From Selenomonas ruminantium AC2024 (GTDB lineage: Bacteria > Bacillota > Negativicutes > Selenomonadales > Selenomonadaceae): a stretch of DNA of 64,000 nt. The stretch lies in NCBI RefSeq assembly GCF_000687995.1, contig NZ_JIAC01000001.1, positions 1,302,001-1,366,000 of the forward strand. The letters are read 5' to 3'. Under the pieces are notes generated by a model. It did no database searches, was not told where the DNA came from, and saw nothing but the letters and a program-made list of their open reading frames with translations. The translations under genes were made by a program, and so were the position numbers. Below are positions 1 to 11,574 of this stretch, piece after piece; within the stretch, counting starts at the first letter, position 1; each line of letters starts with the position of its first letter.

Positions 1-3000
1 CTGCACCTATCCGCGTAAATGTCCGTCTTATCAACCGTGAGACAGGCGAAATTAAAGAACAGGAAGTATTCATGGGCGATTTCCCGCTCATGACCGATAC
101 CGGTACGTTTATCATCAATGGTGCAGAGCGTGTTATCGTCAGCCAGTTGGTTCGTTCTCCAGGTGCATATTATGGAGAGGAAATTGACCCGACGGGTAAG
201 CATCTTTATAATGCAACGGTTATTCCGAACCGTGGTGCGTGGATTGAACTCGAAACGGATACCAATGATGTGGTTTCCGTTCGTATCGACCGTACCCGTA
301 AGATGCCGGTGACCTACTTCATTCGCGCCCTTGGCTTTGCTACTGATGAAGAAATCATTGACCTCTTTGGCGAAGATCCCCGCATCATGAACACGTTGGA
401 ACGTGATGGCGAGGATGTAAAATCCCAAGGCAAGGCTGTAATCGAAATTTACCGCCGTCTGCGTCCGGGTGAACCCGCCAATGAAGACAATGCTCAGCAG
501 CTGCTGGATTCGCTGTTCTTTGACCCGAAGCGCTATGACCTCGCTACGGTTGGCCGCTACAAGCTGACCAAGAAGCTGGGCTGGAAGCGCCGTATTCTGG
601 GCAAAGTGCTGGCAGAACCCATTGTGGATAAGGAAACGGGCGAAATCGTCATTCCGCAGGGCGAAGTGGTTACGGAAGACATGCTGGATGCCGTTGACAT
701 CGAGCGTGAACGTCAGATTTTCGGCGAAGGTGAAATCGTACAGCTCTATCTGCTGAAGAAAGACGGCAGCCGTATGAAGCTGCTGTGCTCGCCGACGCTC
801 GATATCCATGACCGTACCATCACGAAGAACGATATCATTGCGTCCATTAACTACCTGCTGAACCTCATGGATGGTGTAGGCAATACGGATGATATCGACC
901 ATCTGGGTAACCGCCGCGTGCGTGCTGTAGGTGAACTCCTGCAGAATCAGTTCCGCATCGGTCTGTCTCGTATGGAACGTGTCGTTCGTGAACGCATGAC
1001 CATTCAGGATGTGGATGTTATCACGCCGCAGGCACTCATCAACATCCGTCCGGTTGTGGCAGCCATCAAGGAATTCTTTGGTTCCTCCCAGCTGTCCCAG
1101 TTCATGGACCAGCACAACCCGCTGTCCGAACTTACGCATAAGCGCCGTCTGTCGGCCCTCGGCCCGGGCGGTCTGTCCCGTGAGCGTGCAGGCTTCGAAG
1201 TCCGCGACGTACACAACTCTCACTACGGCCGTATGTGCCCGGTAGAGTCTCCTGAAGGTCCGAACATCGGTCTTATCGGTTCTCTGGCTACTTATGCCCG
1301 CGTGAACCAGTTCGGCTTTATGGAAACGCCGTACCGCCGTGTGGACAAGGAAACCCACCGTGTAACGGATGAAGTGCGTTACCTCACCGCTGATGAAGAG
1401 GATGAGCTCGTAATCGCACAGGCCAACGAACCGCTCGACGAAAACGAATGGTTCGTTAACCCGCGTGTAACGGCCCGTTTCAACGAGGAAACCGGTCTGC
1501 ATACCCGCGAATCCGTTGACTACATGGACGTTAGCCCGCGTCAGGTGTTCTCCATTGCAACGGCTATGATTCCGTTCCTGGAAAACGACGATGCGAACCG
1601 TGCCCTCATGGGTGCGAACATGCAGCGTCAGGCTGTACCTCTGCTCCGTACGCAGGCACCGCTCGTTGGTACCGGTATGGAATACAAAGCAGCCTGCGAC
1701 TCCGGCGTTATGATTCTGGCTAAGCGCGCCGGTGTGGTTGAAAATGTAACGGCTGATTACATTGAAGTTCGCACGAAGAATGGTGAACTTGACCATTACA
1801 AACTCCAGAAATTTATCCGTTCCAACCAGGGAACTTGCATAAATCAGATTCCTATCGTCTACAAAGGCGATGAAGTCGTGGAAAAACAGCCCATCGCTGA
1901 CGGCCCGGCTACGGACCACGGCGAACTGGCACTGGGTTACAACATTGTTGTTGCCTACATGCCTTGGGAAGGTTACAACTACGAGGACGCCGTACTTCTG
2001 TCCGAAAACCTCGTAAAACGCGACCTCTATACGTCCATTCATATTGAAGAATACGAATGCGATGCCCGCGATACGAAACTCGGCCCTGAAGAAATCACTC
2101 GTGATATTCCGAATGTGGCGGAAGAAGCACTCAAAGACCTCGACGAAGAAGGTATCATCCGCATTGGTGCCGATGTACGTCCTGGCGATATTCTCGTCGG
2201 TAAGGTTACGCCGAAAGGCGAAACGGAACTCACCGCTGAAGAACGCTTGCTGCGCGCCATCTTCGGTGAAAAGGCCCGTGAAGTTCGCGACACTTCCCTG
2301 CGTGTACCGCATGGTGAACAGGGTAAGATTGTCGATGTTAAGATTTTCACCCGTGAAAACAACGATGAACTGCCGCCTGGCGTAAACCGTCTGGTACGCG
2401 TTTACATCGCACAGAAACGTAAGATTTCTGTCGGCGATAAGATGGCAGGTCGTCATGGTAACAAGGGTGTCGTTTCCCGCATTATGCGCCAGGAAGATAT
2501 GCCGTTCCTGCCGGATGGTACTCCTGTCGATATCGTGCTGAATCCGTTGGGCGTGCCGTCTCGAATGAACATCGGTCAGATCCTCGAAGCTCATTTGGGT
2601 ATGGCTGTTAAGGTCCTCGGTCAGCAGATTAAGGATGGCGATCCGACGGTTGAAGCACGCCTGCGTGAAGCTGGTTATGACTTCGACAAGAATGGTATGC
2701 CGATTCCGGATGTTGCAGGCCTTCATATCGCTACGCCGGTATTCGACGGTGCAAGCGATGAAGCTGTATTTGGTACGATTCGTGCGGCAGGTCTTGCTGA
2801 CGATGCCAAGACGGTCCTCTATGATGGCCGTACTGGTGAACCGTTCGAAAACCGCGTAACCGTTGGCTGCACGTACTTCCTTAAACTGCATCATCTGGTT
2901 GCCGATAAGATTCATGCCCGTTCTACCGGCCCGTACTCCCTCGTTACGCAGCAGCCGCTGGGTGGTAAAGCTCAGTTCGGTGGTCAGCGTTTCGGTGAAA

Positions 3001-3458
3001 TGGAAGTTTGGGCGCTGGAAGCATACGGCGCCGCTTACACGCTGCAGGAAATTCTGACGGTTAAGTCCGATGACGTGGTAGGCCGTGTTAAGGCTTACGA
3101 AGCAATCGTCAAGGGCGAAAACATCCCGGAACCGGGTGTACCGGAGTCCTTCAAGGTACTCATTAAGGAACTGCAGTCCATTGGCCTCGATATCAAGGTT
3201 CTCAACGAAGATGCCAAGGAAATTTCCTTGCAGGATGAGGACGACGAAGATATCAACGAAACGGCTAAGAAACTTGATTTTGACGTGGCTGGCGTTGACC
3301 CCACGCAGGAAGGTGCTGCTGCACCGAAAACGGAAGACTCCTATGATGAGGGAGCACCTTCGGATGATGAGAAGCCGGACGACATCATTGCCGATATCGG
3401 CAGCCTCGGTTCCATTGTAGAACCTGGCGCAGAAGATACGGATAATGGTGAGGAATAA
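1..3458 (+). CDS. rpoB: RNA polymerase beta subunit (5' end outside window)
   Basis: Beta subunit of DNA-dependent RNA polymerase; forms the catalytic core with RpoC. The reading frame is already open at base 3 and runs into [13 protein letters not shown], so roughly the first 90-100 residues lie outside the window. The rifampicin-pocket segment ([14 protein letters not shown] then [14 protein letters not shown]) is near base 1090-1170 and keeps the residues equivalent to E. coli Q513, D516, H526 and S531, so no classical resistance change is seen. The segment [12 protein letters not shown] (near base 2430) is the usual catalytic-core region. The C-terminus carries a long acidic tail rich in D and E. 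rpoC follows after 18 bp, as in most bacteria. Confidence 0.99.
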   Translation, partial: APIRVNVRLINRETGEIKEQEVFMGDFPLMTDTGTFIINGAERVIVSQLVRSPGAYYGEEIDPTGKHLYNATVIPNRGAWIELETDTNDVVSVRIDRTRKMPVTYFIRALGFATDEEIIDLFGEDPRIMNTLERDGEDVKSQGKAVIEIYRRLRPGEPANEDNAQQLLDSLFFDPKRYDLATVGRYKLTKKLGWKRRILGKVLAEPIVDKETGEIVIPQGEVVTEDMLDAVDIERERQIFGEGEIVQLYLLKKDGSRMKLLCSPTLDIHDRTITKNDIIASINYLLNLMDGVGNTDDIDHLGNRRVRAVGELLQNQFRIGLSRMERVVRERMTIQDVDVITPQALINIRPVVAAIKEFFGSSQLSQFMDQHNPLSELTHKRRLSALGPGGLSRERAGFEVRDVHNSHYGRMCPVESPEGPNIGLIGSLATYARVNQFGFMETPYRRVDKETHRVTDEVRYLTADEEDELVIAQANEPLDENEWFVNPRVTARFNEETGLHTRESVDYMDVSPRQVFSIATAMIPFLENDDANRALMGANMQRQAVPLLRTQAPLVGTGMEYKAACDSGVMILAKRAGVVENVTADYIEVRTKNGELDHYKLQKFIRSNQGTCINQIPIVYKGDEVVEKQPIADGPATDHGELALGYNIVVAYMPWEGYNYEDAVLLSENLVKRDLYTSIHIEEYECDARDTKLGPEEITRDIPNVAEEALKDLDEEGIIRIGADVRPGDILVGKVTPKGETELTAEERLLRAIFGEKAREVRDTSLRVPHGEQGKIVDVKIFTRENNDELPPGVNRLVRVYIAQKRKISVGDKMAGRHGNKGVVSRIMRQEDMPFLPDGTPVDIVLNPLGVPSRMNIGQILEAHLGMAVKVLGQQIKDGDPTVEARLREAGYDFDKNGMPIPDVAGLHIATPVFDGASDEAVFGTIRAAGLADDAKTVLYDGRTGEPFENRVTVGCTYFLKLHHLVADKIHARSTGPYSLVTQQPLGGKAQFGGQRFGEMEVWALEAYGAAYTLQEILTVKSDDVVGRVKAYEAIVKGENIPEPGVPESFKVLIKELQSIGLDIKVLNEDAKEISLQDEDDEDINETAKKLDFDVAGVDPTQEGAAAPKTEDSYDEGAPSDDEKPDDIIADIGSLGSIVEPGAEDTDNGEE

Positions 3459-3476
3459 GAAGGGAGTGTCATCTCT

Positions 3477-6400
3477 TTGCTGGATGTAAATAATTTTGAT
3501 TCGATGCGCATCGGTCTGGCCTCTCCGGACAAAATCCGCGAGTGGTCCTACGGTGAGGTCAAGAAGCCGGAGACCATCAACTATCGTACGCTCAAACCTG
3601 AGCGCGATGGTCTGTTCTGCGAGCGTATCTTTGGCCCGACCCGTGACTGGGAATGCCATTGCGGTAAGTACAAGCGTATCCGCTATAAGGGCATTGTCTG
3701 CGACCGCTGCGGCGTTGAAGTCACTCGCGCGAAAGTCCGCCGCGAGCGCATGGGACATATTGAACTGGCTGCGCCGGTTTCACATATTTGGTATTTCAAG
3801 GGCATTCCGAGCCGCATGGGCCTGATCCTCGACATCAGCCCGCGTGCGCTGGAAAAAGTTCTGTACTTCGCGTACTACATCGTGCTGGATTCCGGTGAAA
3901 ACACCGACCTCACGAAGAAGAGCCTGCTGTCCGAAAAAGAATACCATGATGCTTTGGAAAAATATGGCAACACCTTCCGCGTTGGCATGGGTGCCGAAGC
4001 AATCAAAGAACTCCTCGATGAGCTTGACTTGGAACGCATGAGCGAAGTTCTGCGCAAGGAAGTCCGCACGGCTTCCGGCCAGAAGAAGATTCGTGCCATT
4101 CGCCGTCTGGAAGTTGTGGAAGCATTCCGCAAGTCCGGCAACAAGCCGTCCTGGATGATTATGGATGTTGTGCCGGTTATTCCGCCGGAACTGCGCCCGA
4201 TGGTACAGCTCGATGGCGGCCGTTTTGCAACGTCCGACCTCAACGACCTCTATCGTCGTGTAATCAACCGTAACAACCGTCTGAAGCGCCTGCTCGATCT
4301 CGGTGCACCGGACATCATTGTCCGCAACGAGAAACGCATGCTGCAGGAAGCTGTTGACGCCCTGATCGATAACGGCCGCCGTGGCCGCCCTGTAACGGGC
4401 CCGGGCAACCGTCCGCTGAAATCCCTTTCCGACATGCTGAAAGGTAAGCAGGGCCGCTTCCGTCAGAACCTTCTCGGTAAGCGCGTTGACTACTCCGGCC
4501 GTTCCGTTATCGTCGTAGGCCCGGAACTGAAACTCCATCAGTGCGGCCTGCCGAAGGAAATGGCATTGGAACTCTTTAAGCCCTTTGTTATGAAAAAGCT
4601 GGTTTCCTCGGGAGCCGCTCACAATATCAAATCGGCTAAGCGCATGGTAGAACGTGCTAAACCTGAGGTTTGGGATGTTCTCGAAGGCGTAATCAAAGAG
4701 CATCCGGTTCTCTTGAACCGTGCCCCGACGCTGCATCGTCTGGGTATCCAGGCTTTCGAGCCGGTACTCACCGAAGGCCGCGCTTTGAAGCTGCATCCGC
4801 TGGCTTGTACGGCATACAACGCCGACTTCGATGGTGACCAGATGGCTATCCATCTGCCGCTGTCCTCCGAAGCACAGACGGAAGCCCGCATCCTGATGCT
4901 GGCTGCTAACCACATCCTGGCACCGAAAGATGGTAAGCCAATCATCGTTCCTTCGCAGGACATGGTTCTGGGTTCCTACTATCTGACCAACATCCGTCCG
5001 GGTGCCAAGGGCGAAGGCAAGGTCCTTACGGGCATTGCCGAAGCACTGCTGGCTTATCAGCAGCATGACCTCGACCTGCAGGCTGCTATTCAGTGCCGCA
5101 TCGATGGTTATGGCCTTGTCAAGACTTCTTTGGGCCGCATGATTTTCAACGAAATCCTGCCCAAGGAAATCCGTTACTTCTACAAGGATAAAGAATCCGA
5201 CCAGTGGTGCCTGGGCGTTCTGATGAACAAAAAGGAACTGGGCAAGCTCGTTGCCAAGTGCTACAACGCTTTCGGTGCTACGGAAACGGCTCACGTTATC
5301 GATGATGTTAAGAACCTCGGCTATCACTACGCCTGTGTAGCTGGTATGACCGTTGCTATCTCTGACGTTATCGTGCCGCCGAAGAAGAAGACCATCATCA
5401 ATGACACGCAGCAGATTGTCAACAAGGTTGAACGCCGCTATGACCGCGGTCTCATCACCGAAGAAGAACGTTACCACAAGGTTGTTGACCTCTGGTCCAA
5501 GGCTACGGATGACGTGGCTGACGCCATGATGGACAACATGGACGCCTTCAACCCGATCTTCATGATGGCTGACTCCGGTGCCCGTGGTAACAAACAGCAG
5601 ATGCGTCAGCTGGCCGGTATGCGCGGTTTGATGGCTGACCCGTCTGGTAAAATCATCGACTTGCCAATCACGGCAAACTTCCGTGAAGGCCTGTCCGTAT
5701 CCGATTACTTTATTTCTTCCCATGGTGCCCGTAAGGGTCTGGCCGATACCGCACTGCGTACGGCTGACTCCGGTTACCTGACCCGCCGTCTCGTAGACGT
5801 GGCACAGGATGTAATCGTCCGTGAGGAAGACTGCGATATCTCCACGCTGAACCTGGTTCAGGCTCGTGCACGTCTTGCCGAGTCCACCTTCGATGCGCTG
5901 GAAATCCTCAACGACAGCCTGATGGGCCGTCTGTTGGGTGCCGATGTCTTCGACCCGGAAACCAAGGAAGTGCTCTTTGCGCGCGACACCATTCTGGACG
6001 AGGAAAAACTGGCCGTTATCGGCGAGAAGGAAGTTCGCGAAATCATGGTTCGCGGTTCTTCTCTGGCCTCCGAAGCTGCTATCAGCAACGCCATGATTAC
6101 CGAAGCCATCACTTTGGGCGAGCCGGATGAGGCTGCCCGTGCCAAGGCTAAGGATTCCATGATTCACGAAATGAGCGGCAAGGATGTTACCCGTGATGTG
6201 GTTGACTCCGCAAATGCTGTAGTAGTAGCTGCTGGCACTAAGTTGACGGCTGAACTCATCGACACGATTCTGGCTTCCGACGCTAAGGAAATCCGCGTGC
6301 GCAACAACAACGTTCGCGGTATCGAAGTGGAGGCTATCAAGGAAGGCGATGGTATCATCGAATCCTTGGCAGAACGTATCGTTGGCCGTGTTCTGGCTGA

Positions 6401-7475
6401 AAACATCGATGACCCGGCTACGGGTGAACGCATTGCTTCCATCAACGACACCGTTGATGAAGATATGGCAAAACGCATTGAAAAAGTGCGTGACCACGTT
6501 TCCATCCGCAGCGTGCTCACCTGTAAGTCTCAGTTCGGCGTCTGCATCAAGTGCTATGGCCGCGATCTGGCTAATCAGGCTGAGGTTGAAATCGGTGAAG
6601 CAGTTGGTATCATCGCTGCTCAGTCCATCGGTGAACCGGGTACACAGCTCACCATGCGTACGTTCCACTCCGGCGGTGTTGCCGGTGACGATATCACCCA
6701 GGGTCTTCCGCGTGTCGAAGAATTGTTCGAAGCACGTAAGCCGAAGCACCATGCTATCATCGCTGAGATTGAAGGCCGTGCCGAAGTTGAAGACTCCGGT
6801 AAGGGTATGCGCAAGGTTACGATTGTACCGGACGAAGGCGAAGCCCGCGAATATGCAATCCCGTATGGCGCCCGTATGGCAGCCAAGCAGGGCATGCATT
6901 TGAAACCGGGTGACAAACTCACCGAAGGTTCCATCAACCCGCACGATATCCTGCGTGTCTGCGGTCTGCAGGCAACCCAGCGTTACCTGGTATACGAAGT
7001 ACAGAAAGTGTATAAGTCCCAGGGCGTTGAGATTAACGATAAGCATATCGAAGTTATGGTTCGTCAGATGCTCCACAAGGTTAAGATTGAGGAATCCGGC
7101 AGCACGGATTTCCTGCCTGGCGAGTACATCGACATCAACCAGTTCGAGGCTGCCAATACCAAGGCAATCGAGGAAGACGGCGAACCCGCTGTGGCAAAAC
7201 CGATTCTCCTCGGTATCACCAAGGCATCTCTGGCTACCGATTCCTTCATGTCGGCTGCTTCCTTCCAGGAAACCACCCGTGTACTCACGGATGCCGCCAT
7301 CAAGGGCAAGGTTGACCCGCTTATCGGCCTCAAGGAAAATGTTATCATCGGTAAGCTGATTCCGGCTGGTACGGGTATGAGCCGTTACCGCAACCTTAAG
7401 ATTGTGGATAAAGACCCGAAACCGGTAGAAGAAGTTGCTGAAGAAACTGTGGAAACCGATACGGTAGAAGCATAA
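3477..7475 (+). CDS. rpoC: RNA polymerase beta' subunit
   Basis: Beta' subunit of RNA polymerase, 1332 residues, a normal Firmicutes length. The N-terminal zinc site is visible (CHCGKY, then CDRCG about 15 residues later), as is the invariant NADFDGD catalytic Mg loop near base 4820. The second zinc region contains [15 protein letters not shown] near base 6520. The start chosen is TTG at 3477, preceded by AAGGGAG with suitable spacing; the protein then begins [16 protein letters not shown], matching the family. It is co-transcribed with rpoB. A 1259-codon open frame on the opposite strand is a codon-bias shadow. Confidence 0.99.
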   Translation: MLDVNNFDSMRIGLASPDKIREWSYGEVKKPETINYRTLKPERDGLFCERIFGPTRDWECHCGKYKRIRYKGIVCDRCGVEVTRAKVRRERMGHIELAAPVSHIWYFKGIPSRMGLILDISPRALEKVLYFAYYIVLDSGENTDLTKKSLLSEKEYHDALEKYGNTFRVGMGAEAIKELLDELDLERMSEVLRKEVRTASGQKKIRAIRRLEVVEAFRKSGNKPSWMIMDVVPVIPPELRPMVQLDGGRFATSDLNDLYRRVINRNNRLKRLLDLGAPDIIVRNEKRMLQEAVDALIDNGRRGRPVTGPGNRPLKSLSDMLKGKQGRFRQNLLGKRVDYSGRSVIVVGPELKLHQCGLPKEMALELFKPFVMKKLVSSGAAHNIKSAKRMVERAKPEVWDVLEGVIKEHPVLLNRAPTLHRLGIQAFEPVLTEGRALKLHPLACTAYNADFDGDQMAIHLPLSSEAQTEARILMLAANHILAPKDGKPIIVPSQDMVLGSYYLTNIRPGAKGEGKVLTGIAEALLAYQQHDLDLQAAIQCRIDGYGLVKTSLGRMIFNEILPKEIRYFYKDKESDQWCLGVLMNKKELGKLVAKCYNAFGATETAHVIDDVKNLGYHYACVAGMTVAISDVIVPPKKKTIINDTQQIVNKVERRYDRGLITEEERYHKVVDLWSKATDDVADAMMDNMDAFNPIFMMADSGARGNKQQMRQLAGMRGLMADPSGKIIDLPITANFREGLSVSDYFISSHGARKGLADTALRTADSGYLTRRLVDVAQDVIVREEDCDISTLNLVQARARLAESTFDALEILNDSLMGRLLGADVFDPETKEVLFARDTILDEEKLAVIGEKEVREIMVRGSSLASEAAISNAMITEAITLGEPDEAARAKAKDSMIHEMSGKDVTRDVVDSANAVVVAAGTKLTAELIDTILASDAKEIRVRNNNVRGIEVEAIKEGDGIIESLAERIVGRVLAENIDDPATGERIASINDTVDEDMAKRIEKVRDHVSIRSVLTCKSQFGVCIKCYGRDLANQAEVEIGEAVGIIAAQSIGEPGTQLTMRTFHSGGVAGDDITQGLPRVEELFEARKPKHHAIIAEIEGRAEVEDSGKGMRKVTIVPDEGEAREYAIPYGARMAAKQGMHLKPGDKLTEGSINPHDILRVCGLQATQRYLVYEVQKVYKSQGVEINDKHIEVMVRQMLHKVKIEESGSTDFLPGEYIDINQFEAANTKAIEEDGEPAVAKPILLGITKASLATDSFMSAASFQETTRVLTDAAIKGKVDPLIGLKENVIIGKLIPAGTGMSRYRNLKIVDKDPKPVEEVAEETVETDTVEA

Positions 7476-7498
7476 TAGAACATAAAAGACTACTTGGG

Positions 7499-7547
7499 AA
7501 GCCTTTCCTTTTGGGGAAGGGGGACCGCGTAGCGGTGGATGAGGTTC
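7499..7547 (+). repeat. Short interspersed palindromic repeat, copy 1 (degenerate)
   Basis: This stretch (AAGCCTTTCC, then GGGGAAGG, then an ACCGC/GCGGT arm, then GGATGAGG) aligns along its length with 36283-36334. Each copy has an inner hairpin and ends in (G/A)ATGAGG. The two unrelated locations suggest a small dispersed intergenic repeat. It merges at its 3' end into the rpoC terminator. Confidence 0.55.
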
Positions 7548-7579
7548 AAAGGTAGTCAATACCTTTGAACCTCATTTTA
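7539..7579 (+). terminator. Intrinsic terminator after rpoBC
   Basis: A perfect 16-bp stem (ATGAGGTTCAAAGGTA paired with TACCTTTGAACCTCAT), loop GTCAA, followed by TTTTAT. It separates rpoC from mrp. Confidence 0.9.
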
Positions 7580-7599
7580 TATTTTAGGAGGTATGTTCA

Positions 7600-8433
7600 A
7601 TGGCTGAAGAATGTAATCATGATTGTAGTTCCTGCGGTACCACCTGTGGAGCCGATACCCGTCCGAAGGATTTGCATGAAGCACCCCATGAGCTCAGTGA
7701 TATCCGTCATGTCATTGCGGTAGTCAGTGGCAAGGGCGGTGTTGGTAAATCCTTGGTGACTGGGCTGTTGTCTGTGGCGATGTCCCGCAAAGGCAAGCAT
7801 GTGGGCATTATGGATGCAGATATTACCGGCCCATCCATCCCAAAGATGTTTGGTGTCAGTGGTGAAGTGTGTGGCAGTGAAAAGGGAGCATACCCTGTGA
7901 CCACTGCCGGAGGTATCGACATCGTCAGCATGAACCTCCTGCTCGATGATGACACAGATCCAGTCGTATGGCGCGGCCCCATCATCAGCGGTGTGGTCAA
8001 GCAGTTCTGGCATGATTTCATCTGGGAAGATGTGGACTATATGTTCGTGGATATGCCTCCCGGAACTGGTGATGTGCCGCTGACGGTTATGCAGTCCATC
8101 AAACTGGACGGCATCATCATCGTTACGAGCCCGCAGGAACTTGTGTCCATGATTGTGGAAAAGGCCGTGAAGATGGCCGAAGCCATGAAGGTGCCTATCC
8201 TGGGCCTCGTGGAAAATATGAGCTACTTTGAGTGCCCTGACTGCGGTAAACGCCATGCAATCTATGGTCAGAGTCATATTGAGGAAATTGCCAAAGAATA
8301 CAACCTCGATGTGCTGGGGCGCATCCCCATCCAGCCTGCACTGGCAGCAGAATGTGATGCTGGGCAGATTGAGACGACCGAGGCCGATTACCTCGACGAA
8401 GCAACGGCGAAACTTCTTGCTTTAGATGAATAA
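7600..8433 (+). CDS. Mrp/ApbC/NBP35-family iron-sulfur carrier ATPase
   Basis: P-loop ATPase that binds and delivers Fe-S clusters to apo-proteins in the cytoplasm (family knowledge). 277 residues. The deviant Walker A GKGGVGKS sits near residue 45. DADITGPSIPKMFG and FVDMPPGTGD are the family signatures. A C-terminal CPDCG (CxxC) near residue 210 is the usual cluster ligand pair. The N-terminus has an extra Cys cluster (C..C..C..C within the first 16 residues) that may hold a second cluster, as in NBP35 types. It has a strong AGGAGG site before ATG 7600 and is flanked by terminators, so it is probably monocistronic. Fe-S supply fits the many Fe-S enzymes in this window. Confidence 0.93.
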   Translation: MAEECNHDCSSCGTTCGADTRPKDLHEAPHELSDIRHVIAVVSGKGGVGKSLVTGLLSVAMSRKGKHVGIMDADITGPSIPKMFGVSGEVCGSEKGAYPVTTAGGIDIVSMNLLLDDDTDPVVWRGPIISGVVKQFWHDFIWEDVDYMFVDMPPGTGDVPLTVMQSIKLDGIIIVTSPQELVSMIVEKAVKMAEAMKVPILGLVENMSYFECPDCGKRHAIYGQSHIEEIAKEYNLDVLGRIPIQPALAAECDAGQIETTEADYLDEATAKLLALDE

Positions 8434-8467
8434 GTAAATATCCCAACGCGACAGTGCGTTACCACAA

Positions 8468-8500
8468 AAGGTTCTGCGATATTTCTTGCAGAGCCTTTTT
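8468..8500 (+). terminator. Intrinsic terminator after mrp
   Basis: Stem AAGGTTCTGC with GCAGAGCCTT (one G-T type pair), loop about 10 nt, followed by TTTTT. Confidence 0.85.
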
Positions 8501-8693
8501 GCTGACCATGTGGGGGCCTTAAATAAATGCATATGAAAATTTTACTATTGTTTCGTGGGTAAATTCTTAAGCAAAATGAAAAAGGACCTGTTTATCCGTC
8601 CATACACGCAAGCTGACCAATTCGTAGTCCTTTGGACTTGACTCGGTCAGATTTCATAGTAGAATATAATTAAGCAACACAGGAGGAATAATC

Positions 8694-9539
8694 ATGGTAG
8701 CATTTCGGATTAATCGGACAAATGACGCGGTATTTAAGGCCGTTTTTGCCAAGCACCCGCAAATAACCATATCCTTGATTAATGCTTTTTTCGAGTTTCA
8801 GGGGACGGAGCTTATTGAAGATATTGAGTTTATCGACCGCGAAATGGACGCAGACGAGTATGAGGGCAAAGAGTCACGGCTGGACATTTTAGGCCGCACG
8901 GCTTCAGGCACCAAGGTCAATATTGAAATGCAGGTCAATGCCCTTGCCGCTATGGGCGAGCGTTCTGTTTATTATTGGGCGCGGAACTATGCTGATTTGA
9001 AGCGGGGCGAGGAATATGACCAGTTAAATCGCACCGTGGCCATCAATATTTTGGGGTTCAGTCTGTTTGATGCGAATAAATATCCGGATATGCACAGCTG
9101 CTTTGGCATTTATGATGTTCAAACCAGCTGCCAGTTGACGGACAAGTTGGAGATACATTTCCTAGAATTGCCGAAATTCAAGGGCAGAAGCGTAAGAGAA
9201 ATGAACCGCATGGAGAAATGGGCGGCTTATTTCTCCCCCAGTACGCCGGACGAAGAACTGGCAGAAATCGCGGCTTCAGAAGAAGCTATCAAAGAAGCGA
9301 TGGAGGTGGAAGATGTGTTTACTAAGGACGAAGTGGCCAAACGCTCGTATGAAAAAGCAGAAAAATTCCGCCGTGACCAGGCGGCGCAGTTAACTTTTGC
9401 TCGACGTGAAGAAAGAGTGAAGGCTGTTACCATGCTTAAAAAGTTAAAAATAAGTAAAGATTTGGCTATCACACAGATTATCGAAAACTACGCGCTCTCC
9501 AACGAGGAAGCAACGGCTTTAGTTAATAGTTGTTGGTAA
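8694..9539 (+). CDS. Rpn-family PD-(D/E)XK nuclease / putative transposase
   Basis: 281 residues. The N-terminus (NRTNDAVFKAVFAKHP) and the order LDILGR near residue 64, then NIEMQ near residue 78, match the PD-(D/E)XK core of the Rpn/RpnC family (D...ExQ catalytic residues). These proteins are DNA nucleases that promote recA-independent recombination and are often mobile. The C-terminal third is rich in K and E and probably helical. A clear AGGAGG precedes ATG 8694, with a TATAAT at 8665-8670 just upstream. No terminal repeats or target duplications were found, so it is not shown to be part of a transposon. It stands alone between two terminators. Confidence 0.85.
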   Translation: MVAFRINRTNDAVFKAVFAKHPQITISLINAFFEFQGTELIEDIEFIDREMDADEYEGKESRLDILGRTASGTKVNIEMQVNALAAMGERSVYYWARNYADLKRGEEYDQLNRTVAINILGFSLFDANKYPDMHSCFGIYDVQTSCQLTDKLEIHFLELPKFKGRSVREMNRMEKWAAYFSPSTPDEELAEIAASEEAIKEAMEVEDVFTKDEVAKRSYEKAEKFRRDQAAQLTFARREERVKAVTMLKKLKISKDLAITQIIENYALSNEEATALVNSCW

Positions 9540-9616
9540 ACTTCCTAGATATAGAGATATTTCCTGAAAATCGTCAATCGAATATTGTTTTTTCTCTGAT
9601 GATAATTTCGATAAGC

Positions 9617-9666
9617 AAAAGCTGGAGCTTGACATGTCAAATTGACAAGTCAAGTTCCAGCTTTTT
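9617..9666. terminator. Bidirectional terminator between convergent genes
   Basis: AAAGCTGGA...CTTGAC pairs with GTCAAG...TCCAGCTTT, with A-runs and T-runs on the two sides. It serves the Rpn gene on + and the methyltransferase on -. The inner part holds two TTGACNNGTCAA palindromes (9629 and 9642). Confidence 0.85.
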
Positions 9667-9686
9667 CGTGCCTATAGTTATGGAAG

Positions 9687-10289
9687 TTATGGATGAGTAA
9701 GCCGGAACACCAGCAGTTTTTCCCGTGGGTCGCTGTATTTTTCTCCGGGGCGGCAGTCGATGGTGTCAATGAGTGTCAGATGGGAGAGCTCCGCGAGGTA
9801 TTCGGTGTAGGCGGGGGATGGGTAGTAGAAAATCAGGAGTATATCTCTGGGCGCGTTTTTGCAGGAGTCTTGCAGATTGTCCAGCACAGTGCGGAGGATT
9901 TCCACGGCGAAGGGATTGAAGAAGAAGCAGCGGTCCACTTGCTCGGGAACGGTGAAGTTGACTGCATCCTGTTGGAGCAGGGTAACCCGATTGCCCCGCG
10001 GGGCGGTTTGCTGATTGGTGCAGGCTCTTTCGTAGAGGCGGGGATTATACTCAATGCCGATGGCGTGGCATTTTGTCTGGCTCGTGAGGAAAAAGCTGAC
10101 CCGGCCTTTGCCACAGCCGTAGTCCACCACGGTATTGTGCTTGTCAATATAGCCGCTGCGGGCGAGCTGTTCGAGCACAGTGTAATCGGTCGGTTCATAG
10201 GGATAACGCACCAAATCGGAAATGGTGTCATCCCGTCCCGTGGTCTTGATATGCAGCAGTTTGTCCCAGTCGTTTTCCAGGTCGGTCAT
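9687..10289 (-). CDS. Class I SAM-dependent methyltransferase, substrate unknown
   Basis: 200 residues. The SAM-binding motif I is VVDYGCGKGRVSFFL near residue 53, followed by an acidic residue ending the next strand (IGIEYN). A downstream FFFNPFA takes the place of the usual motif IV. No substrate-binding domain is recognised. The start ATG at 10287-10289 has AAAGGAG 12 nt upstream. A good promoter lies at 10326-10354. The gene is divergent from the alaX-type gene and shares no obvious function with it. The cellular target cannot be stated from sequence alone. Confidence 0.82.
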   Translation of the reverse strand: MTDLENDWDKLLHIKTTGRDDTISDLVRYPYEPTDYTVLEQLARSGYIDKHNTVVDYGCGKGRVSFFLTSQTKCHAIGIEYNPRLYERACTNQQTAPRGNRVTLLQQDAVNFTVPEQVDRCFFFNPFAVEILRTVLDNLQDSCKNAPRDILLIFYYPSPAYTEYLAELSHLTLIDTIDCRPGEKYSDPREKLLVFRLTHP

Positions 10290-10325
10290 AAGGTTTAGAG
10301 GCTCCTTTGCGATAATGATTGTTCT

Positions 10326-10354
10326 ATTTTATCGTATCAATGAAAGGTTTTCAA
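10326..10354 (-). promoter_or_regulatory. Promoter for the methyltransferase gene
   Basis: Read on the minus strand: -35 TTGAAA, 17-bp spacer, -10 TAAAAT, about 40 bp before the start codon. Confidence 0.6.
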
Positions 10355-10415
10355 TGGGGGAGGAAAAGGATATTTTCCTGCAGCCACGAATTATTTTCTG
10401 TGGAGGATGAGGCTT

Positions 10416-11573
10416 ATGACGAAAAAAATATTTTTGGAAGATGTGCTGCAGCGCAGTTCTGAGGCTGTGGTTACGGATTGTGTGGAATTAAAGACGGGCT
10501 TTGGCATTGTGCTTGACCTGACGGTGTTTTATCCCGAAGGGGGCGGGCAGCTTAGCGATACAGGAAAACTAATTTGTGGTGACCGGGAAGTTGTGGTCAC
10601 GCATGTCCGGGAGACAGAGGGACGCATCCTTCATGAGACGGCGGAGCCTTTGCCGGTTGGTACGCAGGTACTGGCAGAAATTGACTGGCAAACGCGCTTT
10701 GACCATATGCAGCAGCATTGTGGGGAGCATCTGCTGTCCTATGGTTTCTGGAAAATTTGCGGGGCCGACAATGTGGGCTTTCATATGTCGCCGGAGATGG
10801 TGACGATTGATTTGAGCCGTGAGGTGACAAGTGCGGAAATTGCACAGGTGGAGGCGCTGGCCAATCTGCATATTCAGGAGAACCGCTCCATTAAGGCAGA
10901 GTGGATGGCGGTCGAGAAAGCTGCTAAATGCGCCACCCGCAAGTTTAATGACAAACTTATCGGGCCTGTGCGGGTCGTGCAGATTGAAGGCAGTGATGCC
11001 TGTACCTGCTGTGGCACGCATCCGCCCATGACAGGTATGGTGGGGCTGGTAAAAATTTTCAAGGCGGAAAAGCATAAGCAGGGCACGCGGATTTATTTTC
11101 TCTGCGGGCGGCTGGCCATGGAAAAAATCAGCCGCTGCTGGCAGGAATTAAATGGTGCGGTGCAGCTATTGTCTCTTAAAGATGAGGAAATCCGTCTGGG
11201 CGTGGAGCGGCTACAAGATGAAATTAAGGAGCTCAAGGAAAAGCTGTCTGGGGCCGAACTTCGCTGGGGGCAGGAAAAGGCCCGTCAGCTGTTACAGGAT
11301 ACGCCGCTTACGGATGGTGTGAAGTCCATTACCCTGCAGGAAGAAGATATTTCGGCGGACGCGGCCAGAAAGCTGGCGCAGGTTTTGAGCGAAGACCCGC
11401 AGGCAGAGGTTACGATTTATTATTCAAGTGACGGCCGGATGAATTATGTGCTGGCCTGCGGCAGTGAAGTGAAGGTTAGCTGCCGGGAACGGATTAAGGC
11501 GATTAACGAACGGCTCGGAGGCCGGGGCGGGGGCAAGGATAATTTTGCCCAAGGCAGTGCAGAGGTGAGATAG
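10416..11573 (+). CDS. AlaX-type alanyl-tRNA editing protein (long form)
   Basis: Trans-editing hydrolase that removes mischarged amino acids (Ser/Gly) from tRNA-Ala, according to family knowledge. The N-terminal barrel contains FYPEGGGQLSDTG, the alanyl-tRNA synthetase editing signature. The zinc ligands are visible as HMQQHCGEH (near residue 92) and CTCCGTHP (near residue 196). The C-terminal half has a coiled-coil segment (LKDEEIRLGVERLQDE onward) and a DHHA1-like tail ending GGRGGG, making this the long AlaX-L type. ATG 10416 is preferred over ATG 10407 because GGAGG is 9 nt from the former and touches the latter. The next gene starts two bases after the stop, so the two are coupled. Confidence 0.9.
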   Translation: MTKKIFLEDVLQRSSEAVVTDCVELKTGFGIVLDLTVFYPEGGGQLSDTGKLICGDREVVVTHVRETEGRILHETAEPLPVGTQVLAEIDWQTRFDHMQQHCGEHLLSYGFWKICGADNVGFHMSPEMVTIDLSREVTSAEIAQVEALANLHIQENRSIKAEWMAVEKAAKCATRKFNDKLIGPVRVVQIEGSDACTCCGTHPPMTGMVGLVKIFKAEKHKQGTRIYFLCGRLAMEKISRCWQELNGAVQLLSLKDEEIRLGVERLQDEIKELKEKLSGAELRWGQEKARQLLQDTPLTDGVKSITLQEEDISADAARKLAQVLSEDPQAEVTIYYSSDGRMNYVLACGSEVKVSCRERIKAINERLGGRGGGKDNFAQGSAEVR

Positions 11574-11574
11574 C

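Noticed and set aside
1090-1170. Rifampicin-resistance mutation in rpoB
   Set aside because: The key pocket residues equivalent to Q513, D516, H526 and S531 are all wild type.
3780-7559. 1259-codon open frame on the minus strand across rpoC
   Set aside because: It mirrors rpoC codon bias, has no recognisable domains and lacks a ribosome site; rpoC itself is certain.
8694-9539. Complete insertion sequence around the Rpn gene
   Set aside because: No inverted terminal repeats or target duplication were visible on either side.
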